Made by a program: the position numbers and the translations under genes. The notes beneath the pieces were generated by a model. The model did no database searches, had not been told where the DNA came from, and was given only the letters and a program-made list of their open reading frames with translations. Positions 26,516 through 35,200 of a stretch of 64,000 nucleotides of DNA are shown in pieces; the first letter of the stretch is position 1; every line of letters begins with the position of its first letter. The DNA is from DASRDE01 sp035938175 (GTDB lineage Bacteria; Vulcanimicrobiota; Vulcanimicrobiia; Vulcanimicrobiales; Vulcanimicrobiaceae): assembly GCA_035938175.1 (NCBI GenBank), contig DASZHD010000019.1, positions 1-64,000 on the forward strand, in the 5' to 3' direction.

Positions 26516-27363
26516 TGGACCGCAAGCGTTTCGGAGCCGCGCAATGCGACGTGCCGGTCATCGGACAAGGGACGTGGGATTTACCCGAAAGCGGTGCACG
26601 GCGCTCGCAGGCTATCGCCGCTTTGCGCGCCGGCATCGAACTCGGCATGACGCACATCGACACCGCGGAGATGTACGGCAGCGGACGCGTTGAGGAAATG
26701 GTCGCCGAGGCAATACACGGAATCGATCGGACTCGGCTGTTCCTGACGACAAAAGTCCTTCCGGGGAATGCGTCATATGACGGAACCATAGCGGCCTGCG
26801 AGCGCTCGTTGCGCCGTTTGCGCGTGGAGTACGTCGATCTGTATCTGCTCCACTGGCCGTCGTCGTTTCCCATCGAGGAAACGATGCGCGCGCTCGCGAC
26901 GCTCGTGTCGCAAGGTAAGACGCGCTTTGCGGGCGTGAGCAATTTCGACGTCGACGAGCTTGCGAAGGCGCGCGCCGCACTGGCGCCGCTGCCGCTGGTC
27001 TGCGACCAAGTGCTCTATCACCTGAACGAGCGCACGGCGGAGGCGCGCCTCGTACCATACGCGGCTGCCAACGATATCGCGGTAGTAGGCTATACACCGT
27101 TCGGACGCGGGCGTTTTCCGCGCGCACAGGCAGCGCCGCCGGGCGTTCTTGGGCGAATTGCCGCGGCGCACGGAAAGACGGCCCGGCAAGTGATCCTGAA
27201 TTTTCTTACGCGCGAGCGCAATACGTTCGCGATTCCCAAGGCGTCGACGCCGGAGCACGTTCGAGAAAACGCCGGCGCAAGCGGATGGCGGCTGGAAGCG
27301 CACGAAGTCGCCGAAATGGATGCCGCCTTTCCCGTGCACGATGGACCCCTCGCAACACTCTAA
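26515..27363 (+). CDS. Aldo/keto reductase
   Basis: 282 residues with the AKR catalytic set: Asp and Tyr in THIDTAEMYGSGR, Lys in LFLTTKVLP and His in DLYLLHWP. The C-terminal NADPH-binding region includes TPFGRGRFP and FAIPKASTPEHVRENA. Substrate unknown. ATG 26515 is chosen because of the one-base overlap with rfbC and the family start. It overlaps queG by 23 nt. Confidence 0.9.
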   Translation: MDRKRFGAAQCDVPVIGQGTWDLPESGARRSQAIAALRAGIELGMTHIDTAEMYGSGRVEEMVAEAIHGIDRTRLFLTTKVLPGNASYDGTIAACERSLRRLRVEYVDLYLLHWPSSFPIEETMRALATLVSQGKTRFAGVSNFDVDELAKARAALAPLPLVCDQVLYHLNERTAEARLVPYAAANDIAVVGYTPFGRGRFPRAQAAPPGVLGRIAAAHGKTARQVILNFLTRERNTFAIPKASTPEHVRENAGASGWRLEAHEVAEMDAAFPVHDGPLATL

Positions 27364-28507
27364 TCCGGAACACCTGAAAGCGTTAGCGCGCGAAACGGCG
27401 ATCGCGCTCGGCGCTGCAGACGTACGAGTGGCCGACGCGAACGGTGCCGAGCGTACGCAAACCGCCATGCGGCAAGCCTTCGCGCGCGGTGATTTTTCGA
27501 CGTGGCCCTACGACGAGGAGTACGCGCGCAAAGCCGCATCACCCGACACGATCATGCCGGGAGCCAAATCGGTGATCTCCGTTGCGGTTCCTTACCGCAC
27601 CGCTCCGGTAGCGGAATCGGCAGCGGCGGGCCGGGTTTCAAATTATGCGTGGTCGTTCGATTATCACCGCCGCGTGAAAACGTTGCTGCAGCGCGTTGCG
27701 TCGGAAATCGATCGCGCGGCGGGATCGCCGGTAACGGCCGTTGCGTGCGACACCAAGCCGATCGCGGAACGCGCGTTCGCCGCTCGCGCCGGTTTGGGAT
27801 GGATCGGCAAACATACGAATCTGATCACACCGCTCGCCGGATCCTACGTCTTCTTGGGCGAGATCGTCACGACGATCCGGCTTCCGGCCGATCCGCCGCT
27901 GCGTAAGACGTGCGGCTCGTGCAGCCGGTGCATTCCGGCTTGTCCCACCGGCGCGCTGCGCGGAGACTATACGATCGATGCGACGCGCTGCATCTCGGAC
28001 TTGACGCAAAGAACCGATCCGATCCCGCGCGCGTTGCGGCCGTTGATCGGGCAGTGGGTGTGGGGATGCGACCTGTGCCAAGTCGCGTGCCCGCCGAATG
28101 CGCGCGCGAAGGAAACAGGCACCGGCGCGTTCGAACCGCTAGCCCGCCAAACGGCAGCACCGGATCTCGTTCGGCTGCTCAACTTGCGCAGTGGTGAGTT
28201 CAAGCGCACCTACGCGCGATCGGCGATGGGCTGGCGCGGAGCCGCCGTATTGCGTCGCAACGCGGCCGTCGCATTGGGCAACGCACTGGATCGTGCCGCC
28301 GTACCGGCCCTTGCGGAATCGCTCCTGCGCGATCCCAACGGGCTCGTTCGCGGGCACGTCGCATGGGCGCTCGGACGTATTGGTTCGCCCCGCGCACTGC
28401 AAGCGCTGCGCGATTGCCGTCACGGCGAGCGCGATCCGTTCGTCCTGGAGGAAGTGAGCGCTGCGCTGGAACCGTTCGGGCCGGCCAAGACGTTACAGCC
28501 GATATGA
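27341..28507 (+). CDS. queG: Epoxyqueuosine reductase QueG
   Basis: QueG reduces epoxyqueuosine to queuosine in tRNA with cobalamin and two [4Fe-4S] clusters. The 388-residue product has the cobalamin-domain segment FAARAGLGWIGKHTNLI, the ferredoxin motif CGSCSRCIPACPTGAL and the second cluster motif CDLCQVACP, and ends with HEAT-like repeats (VRGHVAWALGRIGSPRAL). Length and domains match the family. The ATG at 27341 lies within the aldo/keto reductase 3' end. The other queuosine genes are not in the window. Confidence 0.93.
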   Translation: MDPSQHSNPEHLKALARETAIALGAADVRVADANGAERTQTAMRQAFARGDFSTWPYDEEYARKAASPDTIMPGAKSVISVAVPYRTAPVAESAAAGRVSNYAWSFDYHRRVKTLLQRVASEIDRAAGSPVTAVACDTKPIAERAFAARAGLGWIGKHTNLITPLAGSYVFLGEIVTTIRLPADPPLRKTCGSCSRCIPACPTGALRGDYTIDATRCISDLTQRTDPIPRALRPLIGQWVWGCDLCQVACPPNARAKETGTGAFEPLARQTAAPDLVRLLNLRSGEFKRTYARSAMGWRGAAVLRRNAAVALGNALDRAAVPALAESLLRDPNGLVRGHVAWALGRIGSPRALQALRDCRHGERDPFVLEEVSAALEPFGPAKTLQPI

Positions 28508-29160
28508 CCCGCACCGTTCGAGGCGGCTTGGTTCTGTGTGCCGCCGCATTCCTGACGACCCTCGCCGTGCCGTCCCGCGCGCAAACCCCATCGCCGGCGG
28601 CATCCGCTTCACTTTTGGAGCGCATGGTTGCTCAAAGTCAGGACGTTCAAAGCTATACCGCCAGCGTCCATGCCGACATTGCGATGCATTCGTTTCCGTT
28701 CATCAGCCCGTCGCTGGACGGAACGTACTACCACAAAGAGCCCAGCAAGAACAAAATCGTGTTCACGAGCGGTCTCCCGTTCATCGCAAAACAGTTCAGC
28801 AAAGTGTATCCGCAGGTAGAGAGCCCGTCGCGCTGGAGCACGGTTTACTTGGTGACGACGGAATCCGACGATGCGGGGTATACCACATTCAAGTTAGTTC
28901 CGCGCAAACACGGCCGCATCGACCACATCGATGCGAAGGTTGACGACAAGACCGCCGAAGTGACCTCGATGCGCTGGAATTATAACGACGGGGGATATGC
29001 GACGCTCGATCAAACCTGGGGCGCGGTCGGAGGGCACTTGCTGGTGACGCAGCAAGACGGCCATTTCGAGGTGCCGCACTACAGCGCCGATCTCAAGTCG
29101 ACCTTCCGCGATTTCAAACTCAACGCCGTCATCCCCGACTCGGTTTTCGCGGATACGTAG
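28504..29160 (+). CDS. Exported LolA-like protein
   Basis: 218 residues with a signal peptide (GGLVLCAAAFLTTLAVPSRAQ). The mature region begins with a helix (LLERMVAQSQDVQSYTASV) followed by antiparallel beta strands, a pattern like outer-membrane lipoprotein carrier (LolA/LolB-type) folds. Homology is only suggested by pattern. It overlaps the queG stop (ATGA) and is followed 3 nt later by moaA. Confidence 0.55.
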   Translation: MTRTVRGGLVLCAAAFLTTLAVPSRAQTPSPAASASLLERMVAQSQDVQSYTASVHADIAMHSFPFISPSLDGTYYHKEPSKNKIVFTSGLPFIAKQFSKVYPQVESPSRWSTVYLVTTESDDAGYTTFKLVPRKHGRIDHIDAKVDDKTAEVTSMRWNYNDGGYATLDQTWGAVGGHLLVTQQDGHFEVPHYSADLKSTFRDFKLNAVIPDSVFADT

Positions 29161-29163
29161 GCC

Positions 29164-30180
29164 GTGGCTGCACCGGCGATCGATCTGACGCAAGCGCTGC
29201 TCGCCGATCAATTCAACCGGCCGATCACGTATTTGCGTATTTCGGTCACGGACAAATGCAATCTGCGGTGCGTGTATTGCATGCCCGAGCGCGGACTGCC
29301 GTGGCTGCCCAAATCCGAAATCCTGACGTACGAAGAAATCGCCGCACTCGTCCGGGGCGCAGCAGCGGCGGGCGTGCGCAGCGTCCGTATTTCCGGCGGC
29401 GAACCGCTCATTCGAAAGAATTTGCCGCGCTTGGTCGCCGAGATTGCCGCGATCCCCGGCATTGAAGACATCGCGCTTTCGACGAACGGCCTGTTGCTGG
29501 AAGAGCAAATCGACGAACTGATCGAGGCCGGGCTGCGCCGCGTAAACGTCTCGCTCGATACGCTGAACCCCGAGCGATTCGAGCGAATCGCGCGCCGTCC
29601 GGGATTGGACCGCGTGCTGCGCGGCATCGATGCGGCGGCGCAGCGCGGGCTCGCGCCGCTGAAAGTGAATTGCGTCGTCATGCGCGGCCAGAACGACGAC
29701 GAGCTCGAGGCGTTCGCCGCGTGGACTCTACGCGCACCCGTGCACGTCCGGTTCATCGAAGTCATGCCCGTACACGAAAACGTGGACGTTCAACGCGATG
29801 CGTATATGAGTTCGGAAGAGATTCTGGAACGCATCGGTTCGATCGGAAGCCTGCAGTCCGTAACGGGTCCGCAAGGGAATGGCCCGGCGCGGTATTACGC
29901 GTTTCCCGGCGCGCCGGGTTCGGTAGGCGTCATCAGCCCGCTTTCGCACGACTATTGCGAGCGCTGCAACCGCGTCCGCTTGACCGCCGACGGCCGGCTG
30001 CGTCTGTGTTTGTTCGGCGATCACGAAATCGATCTGCGTACGCCCCTGCGCGCCGGCGCGACGACGAGCGAAATCGCGCAAACGATCGCCGCATCGCTGC
30101 TGATCAAGCCCGAACGGCACCATCTGGAGCTGGGAAAGACTGCTTCACGGATGCGTGCGTTCAGCGAAATCGGAGGATAA
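29164..30180 (+). CDS. moaA: GTP 3',8-cyclase MoaA
   Basis: Radical SAM enzyme for the first step of molybdenum cofactor synthesis. The 338 residues contain the N-terminal cluster CNLRCVYC (Cys32, Cys36, Cys39), the SAM-binding GGEPL, and a C-terminal cluster CERCNRVRLTADGRLRLC that binds GTP. It ends in Gly-Gly, as MoaA proteins do. GTG 29164 is the start. It is separated from moaD and moaE by about 5 kb of other co-directional genes. Confidence 0.95.
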   Translation: MAAPAIDLTQALLADQFNRPITYLRISVTDKCNLRCVYCMPERGLPWLPKSEILTYEEIAALVRGAAAAGVRSVRISGGEPLIRKNLPRLVAEIAAIPGIEDIALSTNGLLLEEQIDELIEAGLRRVNVSLDTLNPERFERIARRPGLDRVLRGIDAAAQRGLAPLKVNCVVMRGQNDDELEAFAAWTLRAPVHVRFIEVMPVHENVDVQRDAYMSSEEILERIGSIGSLQSVTGPQGNGPARYYAFPGAPGSVGVISPLSHDYCERCNRVRLTADGRLRLCLFGDHEIDLRTPLRAGATTSEIAQTIAASLLIKPERHHLELGKTASRMRAFSEIGG

Positions 30181-30184
30181 CGTC

Positions 30185-30604
30185 ATGTTCAAATTCGCGG
30201 CTCTGACTTCCGTGGCGCTCCTTTGCGCCGCTGCACCGTCCGCCGCTCAGGTGACGCCGTGCGTCGGGTGCGCGATCTCTCGGGCCGAATCGACTGCGCA
30301 AGTGCGCGCAAATCAGGCGACTGTGCAGAACACTCTGCAGAATACGTTGAACGCGCAACTGCAGTCGCAGTCCTCGTCGCTCCAGACTCAGGCACTTCTG
30401 CGCTCCGCACAACTGAACGGTGCGATGAACGCGAATTCGTCGCAGTTGCAGCAGCTGTTGATCCTTCAGCAACTCGAGCTGTTGCAGATCGAACAGCGGA
30501 TGGCTGCGCCGCCGCAAACGAATTCCAAGAGACAGCCTCAGCCGAAGAAGACTCCTAAACCGAAGAAAACGCAGAAGAGCGCGTCGTCCAAACCTGGCTC
30601 GTAA
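30185..30604 (+). CDS. Small exported Gln-rich protein with Lys-rich tail
   Basis: 139 residues with a signal peptide (MFKFAALTSVALLCAAAPSA), a Cys pair (TPCVGCAIS), a Gln/Asn-rich helical stretch (TLQNTLNAQLQSQSSSLQTQ) and a very basic tail (PKKTPKPKKTQK). No family recognised. ATG 30185 is 4 nt after the moaA stop. Its last 50 nt overlap the 3' end of the convergent gene, so one of the two ends may be read differently in the cell. Confidence 0.55.
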   Translation: MFKFAALTSVALLCAAAPSAAQVTPCVGCAISRAESTAQVRANQATVQNTLQNTLNAQLQSQSSSLQTQALLRSAQLNGAMNANSSQLQQLLILQQLELLQIEQRMAAPPQTNSKRQPQPKKTPKPKKTQKSASSKPGS

Positions 30605-31034
30605 TCTTCCACGAGCTGCCGTCGCGGCGCAGCGTGAACGTGAGCGTTCCCGTTTCTTGGAACCGCTTGCCCGGAGCCGTTCCCTTCAGATCCACCGGCA
30701 CGACGGCATAAGCGGCATCGGCGGTCGAACGGACTTCCGTCGGCGGCAGAGCGGCGGCGTGGAACGCCGTCATCTTCAACCGTTTCAGGGTGGCCAGCAC
30801 TTGCGCGAACCAGGCGTGTCCGGCACCGGCCCCGTTCCAGACGTACGGCGGCTCCTCGTCCACGACGGCAGCGCCGGGCGCATACAGCCCGTCAAACGCA
30901 GCGGGATCCTGTCCGTTTGAGGCGGCGATCGCCTGGGCCACCACCTTCAGGTATGCGGGTGCAGGCGCCGCGGCGGTACCGGCCGGGAGGGCGGCTGTGA
31001 GTGCGAAAAACAGCGCAGCGAAGCGGAATTTCAC
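30555..31034 (-). CDS. Exported SnoaL/DUF4440-like protein
   Basis: 159 residues with a signal peptide (FRFAALFFALTAALPAGTAA). The mature part has the cone-fold pattern of the NTF2/SnoaL superfamily (AQAIAASNGQDPAAFDGLY, ending GSSWKITSQVWTTR). GTG 31034 is chosen because AGAGGAG lies 8 nt upstream on the minus strand. No active-site assignment is possible. Divergent from the ECF sigma gene and overlapping the preceding gene tail to tail. Confidence 0.65.
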   Translation of the reverse strand: MKFRFAALFFALTAALPAGTAAAPAPAYLKVVAQAIAASNGQDPAAFDGLYAPGAAVVDEEPPYVWNGAGAGHAWFAQVLATLKRLKMTAFHAAALPPTEVRSTADAAYAVVPVDLKGTAPGKRFQETGTLTFTLRRDGSSWKITSQVWTTRSSAFSSV

Positions 31035-31145
31035 GGCTCGTCTCCTCTGTGAACGGCATGGCGTGGGCTGTTCTGGCCGCATTGCAAAAGGCCCGGGTCA
31101 CAACGGACCGAAGTGGCACGTTACCTCGCAAAGGGGGGCCACGGA

Positions 31146-31667
31146 GTGGAGCAGGTCTACCTCACCGCCACAGGGGCCGAAGCGGCCCATGCCAGAGTGG
31201 AGTTACTGGTACGCGAGCATCAAACCAAACTCGCACGATACGTGCGCAGAATGGTGGGCGATGCCGACGTGGCGCTGGATATAGCTCAGGACGTGTTTTT
31301 CGCTGCGTACAGAACGCTCAAGGCGGACCCGTCACGGCCGCTCACGGCCGGATGGCTGTACAAGACGGCAACGAACACGGCCATCTCTCACCTGCGGAGG
31401 AAAAAAATTCTTCGGTTTTTGCCCCTGGATCGGGATCAGGATTTGCGCGCGCTCCGAATCGACGAACGCAGCGCCTCGTCGATCGATCTTCAGAACGCGA
31501 TGCAGCGTCTGCCGGCGGATCAGTCTGCTGCGCTGATGCTCACCAGTTACGCCGGATACTCTTCGCAAGAAGCCGCCACCATTTTGGGTACGACGGCGGA
31601 TGCCGTACGCCAGCGCGTTTGCCGCGCGATGCGCACGCTGCGTGCCGTAATGTCGGAGAGTGCGTGA
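31146..31667 (+). CDS. ECF-type RNA polymerase sigma factor
   Basis: 173 residues with sigma region 2 (LVREHQTKLARYVRRMVGD, ALDIAQDVFFAAYRTLK, AGWLYKTATNTAISHLRRKK) and region 4 (MQRLPADQSAALMLTSYAGY, ATILGTTADAVRQRVCRAMR). Both are needed for promoter recognition. GTG 31146 follows an AAGGGGGG ribosome-binding site at 7-nt spacing; an upstream GTG at 31113 would add 11 residues. It overlaps the anti-sigma fusion gene by 4 nt, so the two are co-translated. Confidence 0.88.
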   Translation: MEQVYLTATGAEAAHARVELLVREHQTKLARYVRRMVGDADVALDIAQDVFFAAYRTLKADPSRPLTAGWLYKTATNTAISHLRRKKILRFLPLDRDQDLRALRIDERSASSIDLQNAMQRLPADQSAALMLTSYAGYSSQEAATILGTTADAVRQRVCRAMRTLRAVMSESA

Positions 31668-32725
31668 ACAAGGATCATAGTCGTATCGAAGCGCTCGCCG
31701 GCGCGATTGCGCTTGGCGAGGCGAGCGACGAAGACCGTCGACGTTACCGCGAACACATCGCTGTGTGCGCGGCTTGTCTGCATTCGCTCGGCGGCGAACG
31801 CGAAATCGAGCGGGTCGCAAGGACGGTATCCGACGCGCGTGAGTCCGAAGTGTGGGAGCCTGCACTAGGCGACGTCGTGCGGACCGGGCTCAACCGCAAG
31901 GCGAAAACCGCGCGGCACGCGTTCAGCATCGTTGCCGCGTGTTTACTGGTCGCGCTGGGCGTGCGTCTGGCCGAAGTAAACGGCGCGCTGCATTTTCTGA
32001 CGCCGAGTACGGGTCCGGTTGCGTCGACTGCCGACGCGATGCGAATCGTTCTTGAAACGCGCAGACCGCCTGCAGCGCAGAACGCCGCGCCGCTGCCGGT
32101 ACCGCAGCGGCGGCTGATGGTCGTTCACAACGTCGTGCAAATCGCGCGCGCTCCGCTGGCGGCACCGCCGGTGATTCCCGCGCCCGCGCCCAAACGGCAA
32201 AGCGCTCCGGCGCAAATCGCCACGATAACGGTCCATCCCGACGTCGCGCCGACGCAGAACCCGACGGCGGTAAAATCGGACGTTCCGATTTGGCGCCGCG
32301 ACGATCCCTCATGGCGGACCGTAGCGCGCACGACGACGACGTCCTTCTCCGAAACTGCGCCGCAGAGCTTTGCGGAGCACGCAGAATCGATCCGCATGAT
32401 GCACCCGCAAGTGATCCGTGATGCTGCACCCGTAGGCGGCGAGACCGCAATCAGCCCGCAGCCGCCGATTATCGCTTACGACGAGGGTGCCGAGGGAACC
32501 ACGGTATTCGAAGTGCTGATCGACGAGCAGGGCAATCCGACGAAATGCGTGATTACGCGTCCGTCGGGATACGAAGTGCTCGACGACAGCGTCTGCAAAG
32601 CGGCAATGCATGCCAAGTATACGCCAAAAACGATCGACGGCCGCGCCGTCGCAGGGATCTATCACGACGCGTTTACATTCCGGATGACCTCGGACGATGA
32701 AGACGTGTCGCATCCGATTCACTAA
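31664..32725 (+). CDS. Zinc-finger anti-sigma factor fused to TonB C-terminal domain
   Basis: 353 residues. The N-terminus has an anti-sigma zinc-finger signature (REHIAVCAACLHSL: His-x3-Cys-x2-Cys), as in the ZAS family that binds ECF sigma factors. One transmembrane helix follows near 90-105 (FSIVAACLLVALGV), then a long Pro/Ala-rich region and a C-terminal domain of about 90 residues resembling TonB_C (GTTVFEVLIDEQGNPTKCVI, GYEVLDDSVCKAAMHAKY). GTG 31664 overlaps the sigma stop (GTGA). The periplasmic TonB-type domain could sense or transmit an outer-membrane signal, which is inference. Confidence 0.82.
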   Translation: MNKDHSRIEALAGAIALGEASDEDRRRYREHIAVCAACLHSLGGEREIERVARTVSDARESEVWEPALGDVVRTGLNRKAKTARHAFSIVAACLLVALGVRLAEVNGALHFLTPSTGPVASTADAMRIVLETRRPPAAQNAAPLPVPQRRLMVVHNVVQIARAPLAAPPVIPAPAPKRQSAPAQIATITVHPDVAPTQNPTAVKSDVPIWRRDDPSWRTVARTTTTSFSETAPQSFAEHAESIRMMHPQVIRDAAPVGGETAISPQPPIIAYDEGAEGTTVFEVLIDEQGNPTKCVITRPSGYEVLDDSVCKAAMHAKYTPKTIDGRAVAGIYHDAFTFRMTSDDEDVSHPIH

Positions 32726-32802
32726 CGCCGCTTTCGGCTATAAGCGGGCGGATTCGTCTGAAGTGCGCGCGTTCCGCATCGAGTTGCTGCGGAACAACGT
32801 TT

Positions 32803-33297
32803 TCAATCTATCGACTTTCTGAAAAAGGCCAGCATCTTGGTGGGCTCGGGCATAATCCGAAACTCTTCGAAGCCCCACTCTTTCGCCTGGCGAAGCGCAC
32901 GGTTGGAATTCATCGGCAAGAGAAACGTCAACGTCCGCACGTTCTTCTTGCCGGCAAGTTTCTGCACTTCGGACACGAGCTGCGTTCCGATCTCCGCGGG
33001 CGCATCCGCGCGCGTGCGCAAACCTTCCATCATGGCCACGTCCATGCCGTTTGCCGCTTCGGGGTCGTTGTAACCGGGCGGAAACGCGAATACCAGCTGC
33101 ACCATGCCCAAAAGTCCGGTTTGATCCTCGGCGATCAGCACGATGCGCCTTCCCGCTTGCTGTTCCGCGAGCCAGCGCGATATGCGCTCCTGCCACGTTT
33201 CGCGTTTCGGCGCCGGTCCGCCGATGACGCCGTCTGCAACCAAACGCGTGGCGTCGCTGGGTTGACCGAAGCGGATATAGACCTTTCGCGCGGGCAC
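32803..33297 (-). CDS. GNAT-family N-acetyltransferase
   Basis: About 164 residues from GTG 33297. The pattern is VYIRFGQPSDATRL, IVLIAEDQTGLLGMVQLVFA, an acetyl-CoA loop region (GTQLVSEVQKLAGKKNVRTL) and the terminal NRALRQAKEWGFEEFR. The start is uncertain: the frame is open well upstream of 33297, and a TTG codon lies six codons further 5'. Divergent from the cytochrome gene. Substrate unknown. Confidence 0.7.
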   Translation of the reverse strand: MPARKVYIRFGQPSDATRLVADGVIGGPAPKRETWQERISRWLAEQQAGRRIVLIAEDQTGLLGMVQLVFAFPPGYNDPEAANGMDVAMMEGLRTRADAPAEIGTQLVSEVQKLAGKKNVRTLTFLLPMNSNRALRQAKEWGFEEFRIMPEPTKMLAFFRKSID

Positions 33298-33353
33298 GTG
33301 CTGTGGATACGCCAAGTGGGAAGAAACGCCCCCTTTTGGGAAATTGGCGCCGC

Positions 33354-33701
33354 ATGCCGCTACGCGTTGTCTGCTCGTTGGTTGCTGCGATTGCGGTTCT
33401 CGCCACGTGCGGCTGCGCGCGCGGCGGCCGGGATGCCGGGTCAGCCGCATCGCGGCAATTCAAGGAAACGGCGTTGCGTCACGGCGAGAAGATCTTTGCG
33501 CGAGAATGCGCGGCTTGCCACGGAACGCAGGGAACCGGCGGACCCATCGGCCCGTCGTTAAAAAACGAACGCGCGCGCCGTTCGTACAGCGCTATACGCG
33601 CGATCGTGAGCGATCCGCAGCCGCCCATGCCGAAGCTCTATCCGAGCCGTTTGACCGCAAACGAAGTCAAGGACGTCAGCGCGTACGTGGATTCGCTGTA
33701 G
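33354..33701 (+). CDS. c-type cytochrome lipoprotein
   Basis: 115 residues. The N-terminus has a signal peptide with a possible lipobox (VLATCGC), so the protein is probably membrane-anchored. A single heme c site CAACH lies near residue 53 (FARECAACHGTQGTGGPIGP), and the distal Met ligand is probably in QPPMPKLYP. It fits class I cytochromes that carry electrons in the periplasm. The stop overlaps the photolyase start. Confidence 0.87.
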   Translation: MPLRVVCSLVAAIAVLATCGCARGGRDAGSAASRQFKETALRHGEKIFARECAACHGTQGTGGPIGPSLKNERARRSYSAIRAIVSDPQPPMPKLYPSRLTANEVKDVSAYVDSL

Positions 33702-35134
33702 TGGCGCACGCGATTTACCGGTTTGTCCGCGATTTGCGGCTGAACGATCACGCCGGACTTTCTGCGGCCGCGGCTCACGGCGATGTGCTGCCGGTGTTGA
33801 TTGTCGATCGCGCGCTTCACGCTCGCTTGTCTGCCTCGCCGCGCCGCGCCGCCGCGTATTGCGCGGCGGTAACTGCGCTGGATGCGTCCCTGCGCGATCG
33901 CGGTTCGCGTTTGATCGTCCGGCGCGGCAACGCTGCGCCGGTTCTGAAACAGATCGCGCGTGCTTGCGGCGCTTCGGCGGTGGTTTGGAGCGCGAGCTTC
34001 GATCGTGCCGGCATGCAAGCCGACCAACGGCTGCAATCCGATCTCGAAGAGGCCGGCCTGCGCGCGAATGCGGTCGCCGATTCACCCGCAATTCCGCCGG
34101 AAGAAACCACGGCGGCACGGCCGTCCGCGGGCGACGGTTACCGCTCGTTCGTTCCTTATCACGACGTCTGGCGGCGGCTCGAGCCGGCCTCGTTCGAAAT
34201 TCCGCTGCTGCTGGCGCTCGCACAAAGCGATCTCCAAAGCGAACGACTGCCGGAGCCGCTCGAATTCGGTTCTTCAGCGGAAGCGGCGGAAATCGGCGAA
34301 ACGCAATCGGCCGCCAAGCTCGAACGGTTTCTTTCCTCCGCCGGTTTGCAATATGCATTTGCGGTGAACGTTCCGGCGGACGACCGCACCTCGCACTTGG
34401 GCGCCGACCTGACCTTCGGAACGATCGGCGCGCGGACCGTCGTGCGGGAAACGCGCAAACGGATCGACGATCCGTTTCTATTGGCGGAAGAACGCAACTC
34501 GCTGCGCCTGTTCTTGCGCTCGATGGCGATGCGCGACTTCTTTCTGCAGCTTTCGTGGTACAACCCGGACACCGATCGGGCGCCGCTGCAAGAGAAGATG
34601 CGCGCATTCGCGTTTGCCAAGTCGCACGCGGCGCTGGACGCGTGGCGTGCGGGGCGCACGGGCTACCCGCTCGTCGATGCCGGCATCCGGCAACTCCATG
34701 CCACGGGCTGGATGCATCCGCGCGTGCGCGCGATTGCCGCGTCGTTTTTGTGTTTCGATCTGGGCGTCGATTGGCACGCCGGCTTGACGGAATGGGACCG
34801 CTATTTGACCGAGGACGATGCCGCGCTTGCGGTAGGGAACTGGCAATGGACTGCGGGTGTCGGGGCCGACTTGGCGGCGTATCCGCGCATCTACAATCCG
34901 CGCAAACAGGCGCGGCGGTTCGACCCGAACGCAGCATACATCAAGAAGTGGCTACCGGAACTGCGTCACCTGCCGGCCGCCGCAATTCTCTCCGGCGCTG
35001 CGTCGGATAACGTGCAGATCGAACTGCCGTTGTTTTCGGCGGGTGCGTATCCCGCTCCGGTCGTCGATCACGAAGTCGCGGCTCGCGCATTTTTAACGCG
35101 TTACCGGCGTTTTGTAGAAGAAGCCGAAAAATAA
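33701..35134 (+). CDS. phr: Deoxyribodipyrimidine photolyase (cryptochrome/photolyase family)
   Basis: 477 residues. The N-terminal alpha/beta antenna domain (LPVLIVDRALHARL, ALDASLRDRGSRLIVRRGNA) is followed by the FAD domain with TGYPLVDAGIRQLHATGWMH, a PRVRAIAASFL helix and NWQWTAGVGADLAAYPRIYN, which hold the Trp and Asn residues of flavin-dependent photolyases. It repairs UV-induced pyrimidine dimers with light. GTG 33701 overlaps the cytochrome stop by one base. The N-terminus lacks a few residues of the usual start, so a somewhat different start is possible. Confidence 0.88.
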   Translation: MAHAIYRFVRDLRLNDHAGLSAAAAHGDVLPVLIVDRALHARLSASPRRAAAYCAAVTALDASLRDRGSRLIVRRGNAAPVLKQIARACGASAVVWSASFDRAGMQADQRLQSDLEEAGLRANAVADSPAIPPEETTAARPSAGDGYRSFVPYHDVWRRLEPASFEIPLLLALAQSDLQSERLPEPLEFGSSAEAAEIGETQSAAKLERFLSSAGLQYAFAVNVPADDRTSHLGADLTFGTIGARTVVRETRKRIDDPFLLAEERNSLRLFLRSMAMRDFFLQLSWYNPDTDRAPLQEKMRAFAFAKSHAALDAWRAGRTGYPLVDAGIRQLHATGWMHPRVRAIAASFLCFDLGVDWHAGLTEWDRYLTEDDAALAVGNWQWTAGVGADLAAYPRIYNPRKQARRFDPNAAYIKKWLPELRHLPAAAILSGAASDNVQIELPLFSAGAYPAPVVDHEVAARAFLTRYRRFVEEAEK

Positions 35135-35161
35135 AGAGGAATCGCAGTACTGCGATTCCTC
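35126..35161 (-). terminator. Intrinsic terminator for the DUF4870-like gene
   Basis: Bases 35136-35161 form a perfect 26-nt palindrome (GAGGAATCGCAGT and its reverse complement). Read on the minus strand it is followed by CTTTATTTTT, the U-rich tract of a factor-independent terminator, about 40 nt after the minus-strand stop at 35201. On the + strand no T-run follows, so it is weak for the photolyase gene. Confidence 0.8.
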
Positions 35162-35200
35162 GGTAGCACGGCCCTTACGCGCGTTGGAGCATTGAACGCG

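Noticed and set aside
33558..34937. 459-residue minus-strand open frame opposite the photolyase gene
   Set aside because: The Arg/Ala-rich product has no motif, and the photolyase frame carries all family motifs.
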